Made by a program: the position numbers and the translations under genes. From positions 1,736,001 to 1,800,000 of the forward strand of contig JAAXNY010000004.1 in NCBI GenBank assembly GCA_013420905.1: 64,000 nucleotides of DNA. Reading direction: 5' to 3'. Source of the stretch: Collybia mongolica (taxonomy: Eukaryota; Basidiomycota; Agaricomycetes; Agaricales; Clitocybaceae). Under the pieces are notes generated by a model, which saw nothing but the letters and a program-made list of their open reading frames with translations, did not search any database and was not told the DNA's origin. This document shows, one piece after another, positions 44,445-55,500 of the stretch; within the stretch, counting starts at the first letter, position 1; the number at the start of each line of letters is the position of its first letter.

Positions 44445-46287
44445 GTGGATTCCTCCACTCCGATGGACACTGCGGCAGACGACGATACCATTACACTGTC
44501 GTCCGCCAAAGGCAAAGCCCCAGCCCCACCCCCCCAGGACCGAGAGGAAACCTTGGAGGGGGTGGAGATGAACTCCTTCCAGGAGAGCTTTGACGACCCT
44601 GCTGATGCCTTCCTCCCAACCGGTTCGAAAGAATCGGCGGAGGTGGACGTCCAGGCGGCTACCTCATCGCTCCACAACACAACAGAGCTTATGAACCTCT
44701 GGACTGAAAAGGGATATCGCGTCCCTGCACACCTCACTGACACCTTTGCCACTGAGCTCCTCCAGGTCGTATACTCGGCCTCTGAAATCGGCCTCATCCG
44801 GCATGTTGCCAATGGGACCTCTCAAGTCGCCGCCCTACAACAGGTCATCGACAGCCTTCGGAGCCAGCTCCCCCCTGATGCTCCCCCCGCCCCTAAGTAC
44901 GGTCCCCCTGGATCAGGGCAGCAGCCCCCCCACTCGTCCAATGCTACCTCTGACCCTGCAGGTCTCCGCAGGCCCCAAAGGAAGCTTATCCCGGCTCGGT
45001 CATCCAGACGGCCTCCGCCTCCCCCCCCTAGGCCGACCCCAGCCTCGTTTGCATCTACGGCAGCTGCTGCTGCCTCTCTCCCCCAACCTCCCCCTTCCAA
45101 GAGGAGAAAGGGCACCGCTGCCACGGCGGAGGGACTAGTCCAAATGGCCAAGTCGTTCCCCTCGGCTCCCAATGCATCCATCATCCAAGTGCAACAGATT
45201 GTTGCGGGCGGGGCTGCCATCTTCCGCACAAACGCTGAACGAGCCCGCGCCAACGTGAAGCGTTCCACCACCCACGGTTCCTCTCGGAAAGAAGTTGTGG
45301 TTTTTTGTTCTCCGCCGGTGTACTGGGACGACACTCCTGTTATACCAACGATCAACAGTACTCTTGGTTCTAATCGCTGAACCATCCACGCCGTCGTGGA
45401 AACACGGAACCATCTTGGGGGTTTGTCCCTCATCATGGACTGTGCCTTCTGAAGACGACCTCCAGGTCCTCTACCAGTTCTTTGACGCCAAGGCGAAGGA
45501 GGCTCGAGGGGCTGATACAGAGACACGGGTTGAGGTCGGGTCCTCCAAGACCTTCCTCCACATTCCCAACTTCCCCTTCTTCAGTACGACCGTCACATAT
45601 GACGAAACCGGGAAGCCCATTCCCATCACTCCATTGGAGGTCAAGACTATCCTTGAAACCTGCAAATGGAAAGGTGCAATCCATCTGTACCAAGGGGCGC
45701 TCCCCCGCGTGGTCAGAAACTCCAAAACGTCAGACTCATGCACTGTGTTCTTCGACATTTATGATTCTCGTGGAGGCACCCACCTCTGCAGCCTTCGGAA
45801 CAAGAGCTTCATGCTCGGGTCCCAGTCTTTGACCATCCTGCCCGCTGACAAGCGAATAGGGGTCCCTATCTGCACAAAGTGCTGGAGGTTTGGCCACCAC
45901 AAGGAGGTCTGTCCCTTCAGAGCTCAACTGTGCTCCTACTGTGGCGGACCTCATGACGCCCACAATCACCGCGACCTAGCGGCATGCTGCAAGGCTGCCC
46001 CCAAGGCCACCCCACCGAGACTTGCAACACCGGCAGGTCATAAGTGCCCCCATGCCTCCCGATGTGTCAACTGTGGCCTTGCCCATGAGTCTGACGACAG
46101 GAAGTGTTCCTTTTGGAAACACCACTATGATGCCAAATGGCTAGCGGCCAAGTACACTGCCCAGAAGGTAGGCAACGAGCTCTTACGCTTCGCACCATCT
46201 GCTAATACCCCCTTCCCCACCGTTACAGGAGACAGGCTCCGAGGACGCAGGGAGGGTACTCGAGCATTTCAACAAAAAGTTACTTGA
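44445..46287 (+). pseudogene. LINE L2 ORF1 (gag-like, zinc knuckles)
   Basis: RNA-binding ORF1 protein. The likely ATG is 44,463. The N-terminal half is Pro/Ala-rich with an M-E/F-Q-E-S-F-D-D-P acidic segment; the C-terminal part has three Cys/His knuckles: C-T-K-C-W-R-F-G-H-H-K-E-V-C, C-S-Y-C-G-G-P-H and C-V-N-C-G-L-A-H. It is broken by TGA at 45,378-45,380 (CGA in copy L3) and by a 2-bp deletion about 60 bp later, after which the frame continues to 46,287. Confidence 0.88.
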
Positions 46288-46290
46288 TTA

Positions 46291-49200
46291 ATGTCTAGTA
46301 CAACTTGTAATGTAAATACGCTCAGAACCTACTGCCAAAATGTCGGGCGCAAACGACACTGGACAGTTGACCTGTTAGAACGCCGCAAGGATGTCACTGA
46401 CATTCTCTTCCTGCAGGAGCCGCCATGGGCCACTGTACGGTATACAGCCTCCTTGACTGAAAAAGACGGGGTCCCCATCAGGGGACCACCTGTCCACCCG
46501 GACTGGATTCCCATGTTCCCCAAAGGGTTCGACGCTGCCGAAGATCGGCCGCGCGTCATGGCCTACGTCAACTGAGCTATCTGCTCAGTGAAACCTAAGC
46601 TCCGATCAGACATCGTTAACCACCACGATGTCATGCTCATCACTGTACGAGGTCACCTTGGCCCAGTGCATCTGATGAACGTCTACTCAGATGAGAATGG
46701 ATCAGCGATCCAATTCCTCGAGGACCATCTGGACGAATTCCCCAATGTTAACTATATGGGGGGTGATTTTAATTGCCCCTCAGCACATTAGGATGCTACC
46801 CTCAATCATGAGCACCCCATGGCCAACAGGCTCATGGAGTGCGCGGCTGCCCTCAGCCTTGAGATAATTGCCCCCCCCTCAGGTTGGGTCACGCATCAGC
46901 CATATAACGTGGCTCTGCGCGGCTCGGTCCTTGACCTTGTGTTTGTCCCGGCATTCCAGGGATACACAGCTGACCTGATGATAGGTGAGAAGGGTGAACC
47001 GGATCACTTCCCTCTACTCCTAGACATCCCCCTTAGGGTCAAATTCCCTGAAGGGAAGATGTCAATCAAAATTGACTCCGAAGAAGAAGCCGCTTTCCTT
47101 GCGGAAGTATGTTTACTTCTCAGGCTCATCCAAATCCCTGACATCATGTCAGCGGAACAAACTCAACTAGTTGCTCAGGCAATAGCTAAGGGCTTTGAAA
47201 CGGCATGGTCCCATCACATTAAGACTAACCGGGCTTGTGCCTGGTCTAAGTCTTGGTGGGACTCGGACTGCGCCCAGACAAGGTCTGAGGCCATGAGTTC
47301 TGATCTCCCAGAGGACTGGAAGGCCTTCAAGGCTGCCATGCGTAAAGCAAAACGAAAGCACTTCGACGAGTGCATCAACGAAATTGCTAATACTAACCTC
47401 AGACCATGGGATCTCATGGACTGGGTGGGCCCACGCAAGACACCCCCGGTCAAGGCCATCTTGTACCAAGGCATGCCATGCAACACCACAGAGTCGCTAT
47501 GGAACGCGCTGCACTCCACCTTCAACTCAGCTGTCGATAGGCCAATCGACCTTGACAAGCTGGGTAACGCTTGGACCTCACCCACAACTCGGGTGTGGAT
47601 CCCCTACTCTGCTGCTGAGCTGTCGGATGCCTTATCAGGCACTTTGAATCAATCCGCCCCTGGGCCGGATCACATCTTGTGGTGTCACCTTAAACGGATC
47701 ACCCAAGATGATCGGTGTGGCAAACTACTTTTGTGGCTTGCAAACGCTTGTCTATTGTCAGGCCATTGGCCCGCCGAGTTTAAAGCATCCATTATGGTTA
47801 CAAGCCCAGTAAACCATCGTATGACACCCCCAAGTCGTTTCGCCCAATAGTTCTCTTGAACACGCTGGGCAAACTGCTAGAGAAAATGTTGTCCACCAGG
47901 ATGCAGTTTGAAGCTGCTCAACACGGTGTACTCCACCCCAATCAGTTCGGAGGAGTCTGTCAGAACTCCACCGAGGATGCTGGTTGTTTCCTCACACACG
48001 TTGTCCGCTCCGGATGGCGTGCCAAACTCAAGACTAGCATTGTCGCCTGTGACCTTGCTCAGTTCTTCCCATCCATAAACCATGAGGTCCCCCTACACAT
48101 CCTCGAGAGACAGGGATTCATGCCAGAAGTGGTTGCGTTCTTCAGGTCATACCTCGTCAATTGTCATACTAGATACGCATGGGACGATGAACTGTCCCCG
48201 CTCTTCCCGTCCAGCGTTGGTCTGGGACAGGGCTCTGCCATGTCCCCTATCCTCTCTGCTCTATGCCTCGCACCCCTCCTCAAGGAGTTTGAATGGAGGG
48301 TTCGCATAGCTTCGCTAATTTCCTACGTGGATGACGGCACCATTATAGTGCAATCGGACACGTTCAAACAGAACCTTATTAAGCTCAAGGGAGCTTACAA
48401 AGTTGTATTCAAGCTCACCCAGGTCATGGGTTTGGTTCTCGAACACAGCAAGTCTGAGGGATTCCACTTCTCTCAAAAACACGGCGATATCAACCCTGAC
48501 ATCGACCTTGGCTATGCCCCATATACTGGGGACACCCCCCTCTGCCCTGGCACCATTTGGCGCTACCTTGGGTTCTTCTTTGACCGTCCCCTCACATTCA
48601 GAGAGCATGTCAAGCGATACACAAACAAAGCCCTCACCTCTGTGAAGGCTATGCTCTCCCTTGGCAACTCCATGTGCGGGCTTAGGCCCAAACACAAGCA
48701 AATGCTCTACCGAGCCTGTGTTCTCCCCATCACTACATATGGGAGCAGGCTCTGGATGTATGAGGGGGCCCGCATGGCAGGCCCTCTCAATAACCTCCGG
48801 AAAATGCAAAGGCGTGCTTGCCTTTGGATCACTGGTGCCTTCAAGACATCCCCAAACGGGGCTGGTGAGACCCTCGCAGGCATCCCCCCTATCCACCTTC
48901 ATGTTAAGAAGTTGGTGGAAAGGAGTCATGTCCGCTCCCGTGCGCTTCAGGCCTCGCACGCCTTTTGTCGCCTCATTGACGGGAACCACAAATTCTCTGT
49001 TGAGACCCTCAATGCCCACAACCCAAGCTGTAGGCTTGGGAAACTCGTATCGCCTGTCGTAGAGGCCTGGGCTAACCTTGGCCTCTCTTCCCTGGATCTG
49101 GACCCCGTCCACCCACTCAACCAACCGGGCATGCGCCCCAGGGACCTGTTCCCTGATCGCATAGTCTATGATATTGTCACCCCCCCACCTAAGGGCAGTG

Positions 49201-50101
49201 ATCACTGTGAGGATTTCATGAAAGACCGCATCACATCGCTGAAGAGCGCTGTTGATGAGGCCTCTCACTCCCCCCTCCTCCCATGCAGTCAGTCGCGGTC
49301 TACTGTGTATGGCACGCCGGGGACCTATATGAGGACTGGTACGCTACCGGCCTCTCTATGTCTGATGACACCGAGCTGCAAGCAATCACGGAAGGCGTCC
49401 GACAGGCAGCTGACATTGGACTAGAAGACATTCAAGATGTCCACATCTTCTCTGACTCCACCAACGCCCTTAGGCGTTCCCTCAATGTGTCTCACCACTC
49501 AGGTCAAGCGTCCGCCCTCAAAGTGTGCGAGGTGCTGCTGCCTTGGCTGCAGCTCCGCGCCATCCACAAGATACACCTCCACCACATTACAAATGGAGTG
49601 GAGATTGAAGACCACCAACTGGCACACATCAGCACCGTCTTGACTCACGTTGAGGCAGGTGGAGTGCCAGTTATATCTGCTGACTTTGCACGACGTGAAG
49701 CAGTCACACGCATGCTTGACGGCTGGAAGTCTCTCTTCCAATCCAAGAAGTACATTGGCTCCAATTTCCTGATGCTCTATGCGAAAAAGGACACCCCGCT
49801 CACCCCGACCCATGTAAACAATGGGCTGTGGATGCACAAGACTGGTCACAGCCATGCTTTGACCGCCCGCATGGTGCGATGCATCACCGGACACGCTCCA
49901 ATTGGGGCGTTCCGATCGCGATTCTTCAAGGAAGAATCTGTCTCCTGTAGGTGCAGTGCTCCCCTGGAAACCATACAACACGTCCTATATGACTGTCTGC
50001 AATTTGGACGGGAAAACAAGCCCGGCCATCAGCTGCGCTATGTGTGGCTGGTTGACTTCCTCTCGGAGAACGAAAGCGCATTTGCGTTCGACGTTCCCTA
50101 G
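46291..50101 (+). pseudogene. LINE L2 ORF2: APE endonuclease, RT, RNase H
   Basis: Starts 3 bp after the ORF1 stop. APE-like endonuclease: T-Y-C-Q-N-V-G, F-L-Q-E-P-P-W, M-G-G-D-F-N-C-P and the S-V-L-D-L-V-F-V-P region. RT (about 47,600-48,700): P-G-P-D-H-I, D-L-A-Q-F-F-P-S, G-Q-G-S-A-M-S-P and S-Y-V-D-D-G-T (about 48,321-48,341). RNase H: E-L and F-S-D-S-T-N-A, then a CCHC tail. Breaks: TGA 46,573-46,575, TAG 46,789-46,791 (Trp in L3), a frameshift near 47,800, and a deletion of about 38 bp near 49,272 that removes the first RNase H Asp (I-I-T-D-A-S in L1 and L3) between CTCCCC repeats. Confidence 0.9.
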
Positions 50102-50448
50102 TCCTAAACAGGCTAGGGGCGGTACTCAGTGTTCTAAGTGATGGCTATAGGGTGCTCCCTGCCTGAACATGCGAACCTGGATAATTGGTGGACTTGAAGC
50201 CACCACCCACTGCGGGGCACTGCAGTGGGGGGCCTACCCCCTGGCATAGATTGGCCCTTCTGGCCTGTGTACAATGAGCTCCGGCTCCATTCGCTAGCTC
50301 GACCTTGGTCGGGCAGGCATCCCAGCTCCGCAGCGCTTTGTCCTCTGCCCCCTCCCCACTCCCCCAATTACTACTTGTAGTGACCAGCACATGTATTAGG
50401 TACAGTTGGTATATAAAATGTCGAACCAAAAAAAAAAAAAGAAAAAAA

Positions 50449-51060
50449 GACAACAAGGCTGATGGGTGATGTGGCACCCATCAACAATACTCAGCCATTA
50501 CCAGTAATGGCCAAGAGTGGCCAGCAGGGGGTCATTATAATAACAAGCACCTTGGACTGGCAAGCTCATATTGCTAAATGGTTAATCTGCATGCTTTATA
50601 CACATGTCATGTAACCTTGAGGCCTTGTATTTGACTCTCCAAAAAATTGCATTTTTGTGCATTAAATAAGCAATGGTAACTACAATTAAGCAAGGAATTT
50701 GGACAGTCTGCATGGACTCCATGAGGAGTTGTTTTAAGCTGTGTCTGAGCATCCAACTAACAGTGTGGATTTATGGACTTAGCTTTGACTTGGCTCAGAG
50801 GCAGACTGCCAATTAAGCAGGGCTCCCTGCCAAACAGGGTCTGAGCTAGTCTGCAGACATCTGCATTTGTCTGTGTGGTCTGTGTGGCTCATATAGCTCA
50901 GTGTAAAGTCCCCAGAGAAGCTACTGAGTTGGTTGTGTATTTGGAATATACAAATATGGATCTACATTTTCAAGTTTGTTGATTTTTTTACACAGTCCAT
51001 CTCTGAGAGTCTGAGTCCCTACATTACCAGCTGACTTGTTTTTAAGGGAAGTGCCTTGAT
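50449..51060 (+). repeat. Dispersed module D, partial copy
   Basis: Begins GACAACAAGGCTGATGGGTG directly after the L2 poly-A tail and runs to the D/B-type junction. 51,061-51,144 is a short unmatched filler before module C. Confidence 0.62.
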
Positions 51061-51144
51061 ATAGAATGAGAAAGACAAAAGAGGAGAGAAGTTCAAGAAG
51101 TGTCCAGATGAAGTGCTGGAATGACTACAACAGTTGTATTAGCA

Positions 51145-52795
51145 ACTGTATTACGAGTCCTTATGTTTACATAAGTAACTCGTTCATCATCCTGGGTTTG
51201 CGGGGAAAATTCAGCGTACCCAACAAGATCCAGTGTTGTTTTTCCCATGGTTAGTAAGTTTGAAGTGTTCCGAGATTTCATTAGAACATGATCAATAAAT
51301 TTTTTGAAGTACATCAGTAAGACTTTGTAGTCATGGAAATATTTTTCTAACTGTGGGAATCAAAATTAGCCGACACGCGGATTTCGAGCAAAAAAGGCAA
51401 CTGCTAACATAAGCTGCATTTAATAATATAAATTCGAGTTAATTGGTCTTTTTCTTGGGATATCTCAAGAATTAATTAATAACTGTCCACTGCATAATCG
51501 TGCTTATGTTTGCCAACTACGCTGTTAGAGCTAACAGCGTAGTTGGCAAATGTAAGCACGATTACAAGAGGCTTGTTCCGCTTTGGGTCAAACTTATCCC
51601 ACAATACAAAACATTGCATGTCTCAACAATGACAAGACCTATGGATGCAATTTAAATTGCTACTACTAGATATGGTGAGGGGCTACCCAATGTAGATATT
51701 TATATGCATTTGTATTTGTTTGTACACCTTCAAACATCATGATCAAAAGCAGCTCTCTCACTACAAGCATGTTACAAATGAATATCAAGTTTGTGTACAA
51801 GTTTGCCACACAGCTCGCCAAACAAACAATACCATCAAACTTCCCACAATATAAATCATTGCATATCTCAACAACAACAAGGCCTATGGATGTAATTTAA
51901 ATTGCTAGTGTTAGATATGGTGAAGTAGTACCTCATATATATGTTTGTAAGTGTTTGTATTTGTTTTTATTTTTCTAAACCTCATCAACAACAAATTTCT
52001 TGCTACATATTGTAAATGAATACTGTCTGTATATCATTTCACCACACATCTGGCCAAACAAACAATAATACTAAAGAAATTTCCCACAATATAGATGATA
52101 CTTATCTCAGCAAATACAAAGCTGATGGACATGCTACTACTAGACATTGTAAAGGAATACATGATGTGTTTGTTTATATGTGTTTGTAGTTGTTTGTACC
52201 CTTCCAAATCTTATTATCAACAACAACCTTTTTACTACATATTACAAATGAATATGATCTGTATATTACTTTGCCAACATCTGGACAAACAAACAATATT
52301 AATGAAGTTCCCACAATTTAGATGATGCATATCTCAGCAAATACAAGGCTAATGGACACAATTGAAATTGCTACTACTCCTAGACCTATGGAGGGGGTAC
52401 ACCAGGAAATGTATATTTATATTTGTTTGTACCTTTCCAAATTTGATTATAATCTCTTGTTATATCTATTTTAATATCACATTTATATATTACTTGGCCA
52501 TAAGCATAGCCAAACAAGTCAATGTGGATGCTCCTGGCATTTATAATGCTCAATATCTTGACAATGGCTAGCTATATGAGTATGGTTAAATATAGTATGT
52601 GATAATACAACAAAAAACACTTAACAGGCATATGTACATTTGTTTGAAGTTAGTCTTTGATGATGATGTTTCTATTTTTAGCATATCTGATAAGTTCTTG
52701 ATTAGGATGCAAGACTAGAAATAAATTGTTAAATGTTGAATGGTTGATATACATTTCAATACTGTGGGAACTTGTTTCTATTATTACTAGTTCTG
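51145..52795 (+). repeat. Dispersed module C, copy 3
   Basis: Best-preserved module C. It opens with the terminal hairpin ACGAGT..TTATGT-TT-ACATAA..ACTCGT, followed by the conserved block, the 68-bp palindrome and four degenerate units of about 240 bp (starting near 51,600, 51,845, 52,085 and 52,310). Confidence 0.7.
51496..51563. other. 68-bp palindrome in module C, copy 3
   Basis: Perfect 20-bp arms TTTGCCAACTACGCTGTTAG (51,509-51,528) and its complement (51,531-51,550) around AG, extended to 33-bp arms with two mismatches. The same structure lies at the same place in the other two module C copies. Confidence 0.9.
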
Positions 52796-53700
52796 TATCA
52801 ACCCAGGTTTTGGGCAAAAAATTGATTGATTGATTCATTCATTCATTCATATTTCAACACTGCAGGAAAATATTTCCATAATGGGATTTTTCTTCTCTTC
52901 TGGCTTTTTACAGCATTTCTCCACAAATACAAAGTATTGTGACATAATTTGCATGTATTTGAGATGCTTACATAGTGCTTTTGATGATGCCATCAAAATT
53001 ATGCATATCTAATATTTCAAAGTGTCATGTTTGAAAATTTATTTTGTGTTTTTCTCCATAACCAGTAAAGCTATCAAATTTGTTTTTATATATTTGGAAT
53101 GTACAAACATGGCTCTACAATTTCCTTGTTGAGCATATTTTCCCACAGTCTATTTTGAGCAAAATATTAGAAATGTCCAGATTCAGCTAGTTTTGAAGGT
53201 CTGTGTGTTATGTCAGGGGTGAACAAACATCTTATAACAACAATGACCCTTACCAAACATGACCCTTGTAGGAAATTACACTAAACATTGGAACAACTAC
53301 TACTATATTTACCTGAAATACAAATAAGGTTGATTTCTCTATTTATTGACACATGTCACATGATCCATTCCACCACATAAGTATACCAAATACATGACAA
53401 CAATCTGAATGCTTATTTAGTGTCCATGATCCTGGGAAAAGTAAGTTCTGATGGTTTTTGTGTTTTCTCCATAACCAGGCAAGCTATGGCATTGGGTTTT
53501 GTGCACAGGCATTGCTTGTTTACTTGGTAACATTTTCCCATGGTCACATGACCTCCATAAACTATCATCTACATTGTTTCTAGTCATTTACAACTTCCTG
53601 AATGTGGAATGGACTTATTTCTCCTAAGAAAAGAAATAAAGAATGAGTACCTGCCACACAGTGTGTTGGCCCACTCCACCCAAGTAGGCATTTGTATCAA
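52790..53700 (+). repeat. Dispersed module A, copy 3
   Basis: Direct copy of 3,275-4,150, joined on the left to C and on the right (from AGGCATTTG) to D, in the presumed ancestral order C-A-D. Confidence 0.68.
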
Positions 53701-54720
53701 TATTGCTTCCTTAGTGATTTAACTATTTGGTATATTCTTTGTTTATTAATTGTCTTGAAATTTAAACAATTAGTTTAAGTTTCACAATTGGGTAGTCCAA
53801 TCTATAAATAGGTACATTGGATAAATACTGTGGGTGTACCAGAAGTCTATATCAGCCTACTAGAGCTGTGCAAATAGTACAGGGACAAAGTATTAGGAAG
53901 AAGTAAACTAATATTTGTAAAAGGATAAGAACATATCACAAGGTAGATAGAATTACATCAAGGTAGTCTCAAGGTATACAGCAGCATATAGGTGTATATA
54001 CAATAGAGCAAAGTGTATCTGAGCAACTAGATATAGGGCACATGTGCACTCCCCTTACACACACCTGGTTTGGGCACAGGGGTGGTTGGCACTACTGAGT
54101 CTAGACAGCATGTCCAGGGGTGCACACCCACCCACTAGGTGATGATTCCACCACATAGAAGGATACACCACTGCACCACCCATGTCCATCATGCTAGCTG
54201 CTCACTAGCAGATGTAGGCAGGTAGTCATTAGTAATGGGAGGGGCAGCTGGAGATGTAGTGGTAGTGGTTGACAACAAGACTGATAGGTGGTGTGGCACC
54301 CATCAACAATACTCAGCCATTGCCAGTAATGGCCAAGAGTGGGCAGCAGGGGGTCATCATTATAACAAGCAGCTTGGACTGACAAGCTCATATTGAATCT
54401 GCATGCTTTATACATATGACATGTAACCTTGAGGCCTTGTATTTGACTCTCCAAAATAAAGGGTTGTTCCAAGCTGGATCTGAGCATCCAAGTAAAAGTG
54501 TGGATTTATGGACTTAACTTTGACTTGGCTCAGATGCAGACTGCCAATTCAGCAGGGCTCCCTGCCAAACAGGGTATGAGCTCAGTCTGCAGACACCTGC
54601 ATTTGCCTGTGTGGTCTGTGTGGCTTATGTTGCTCAGTGTAAAGTCCCCAGAGAAACTACTGAATTGGTTTTGTATTTGGAATATACAAATATGACTCTA
54701 CATTTTCAAGTTTGTTGATT
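53700..54720 (+). repeat. Dispersed module D, copy 4
   Basis: Contains the uninterrupted GGGTGTACCAGAAGTCTATA site that is occupied by LINE L1 in copy 1. A segment of about 180 bp present in copy 1 (9,160-9,340) is missing near 54,230. Confidence 0.65.
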
Positions 54721-55149
54721 TATTGCAACAACCTGGTTCTAGAAATATGAAGAAAAGTTAATCAAAAAAAACATAAGGACTTGTATCTGCCAGTAATGGC
54801 CCTCTACCTCAAGTTGCTAAGTCTAGTACAGGTAGCTTGGTGATGTGGTATTGAGCATGTGAGACAAGGAGTCACATTTCTAAATCTAAAAATAGGATCT
54901 ATAAACACCAACTTCTATTGGCAATTCATTTGGAGTTGCTGATATCATACACCATGGATATGGGTGAAGTTGTAAGGGCATCACTTGTTTGTCCACATCT
55001 AGCCATCAGGATTGCTATTGCACAGCTTGCATAGCCTCACTGTTACATCTATCATCCTAATATGCATTGCCTTAACCCCTTGATAAATAGTAGTGTACTC
55101 TGGACTGACATATCACAGATGGATTGTTGCATCAGCAGAGTTACTGATA
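54721..55149 (-). repeat. Dispersed module B, inverted and rearranged copy
   Basis: The distal part of B (as 10,655-10,752) comes first, then about 70 unmatched bases, then the proximal part (as 10,005-10,230), so the segment order is changed. LINE L3 follows directly with its poly-A side. Confidence 0.6.
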
Positions 55150-55500
55150 TTTTTTTTTTTTTTTTTTTGGTTCAACATTTTATATACCAACTGTACATAA
55201 TACATGTGCTGGTCACTACAAGTAGTAATTGGGCAAGGGGGGGGAGAGGGGGCAGGAGATAAAGCACTGCAGGGCTAGGGTGCTTGCCCGACCGGGGTCA
55301 GACTAGCGAATGGAGCCAGAGCTCGTTATACACAGGCCAGAAAGGCCAATCTACGCCAGGGGGCGGGCCCCCTGCTGTGGGGCACCGCAGCAGGTGGTGG
55401 CTTCAGGTCCACCGATTATCCAGGTTCGCATGTTCGGGCAGGGAGCACCCTATAGCCGTCACTTAGAACACTGAGTACCGCCCCTAGCCTGTTTAGGACT

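Larger units (their letters stand above)
44120..50448 (+). mobile_element. Near full-length LINE, copy L2
   Basis: 6.3-kb non-LTR retrotransposon: 5' UTR (44,120 to about 44,460), gag-like ORF1, a 3-bp gap, ORF2 with endonuclease-RT-RNase H, a GC-rich 3' UTR (50,102-50,430) and a poly-A tail. It is the most complete copy in the window. Unlike L1 and L4 it has no visible target duplication: the left flank is inverted module D and the right flank direct module D. Stops, frameshifts and deletions make it inactive. Confidence 0.92.

Noticed and set aside
48315..49268. 317-codon open frame on the minus strand of LINE L2 (and 6,350-7,567 opposite L1)
   Set aside because: It mirrors the RT/RNase H coding strand, which carries real motifs; the antisense frame has none and exists because of the codon composition of ORF2.
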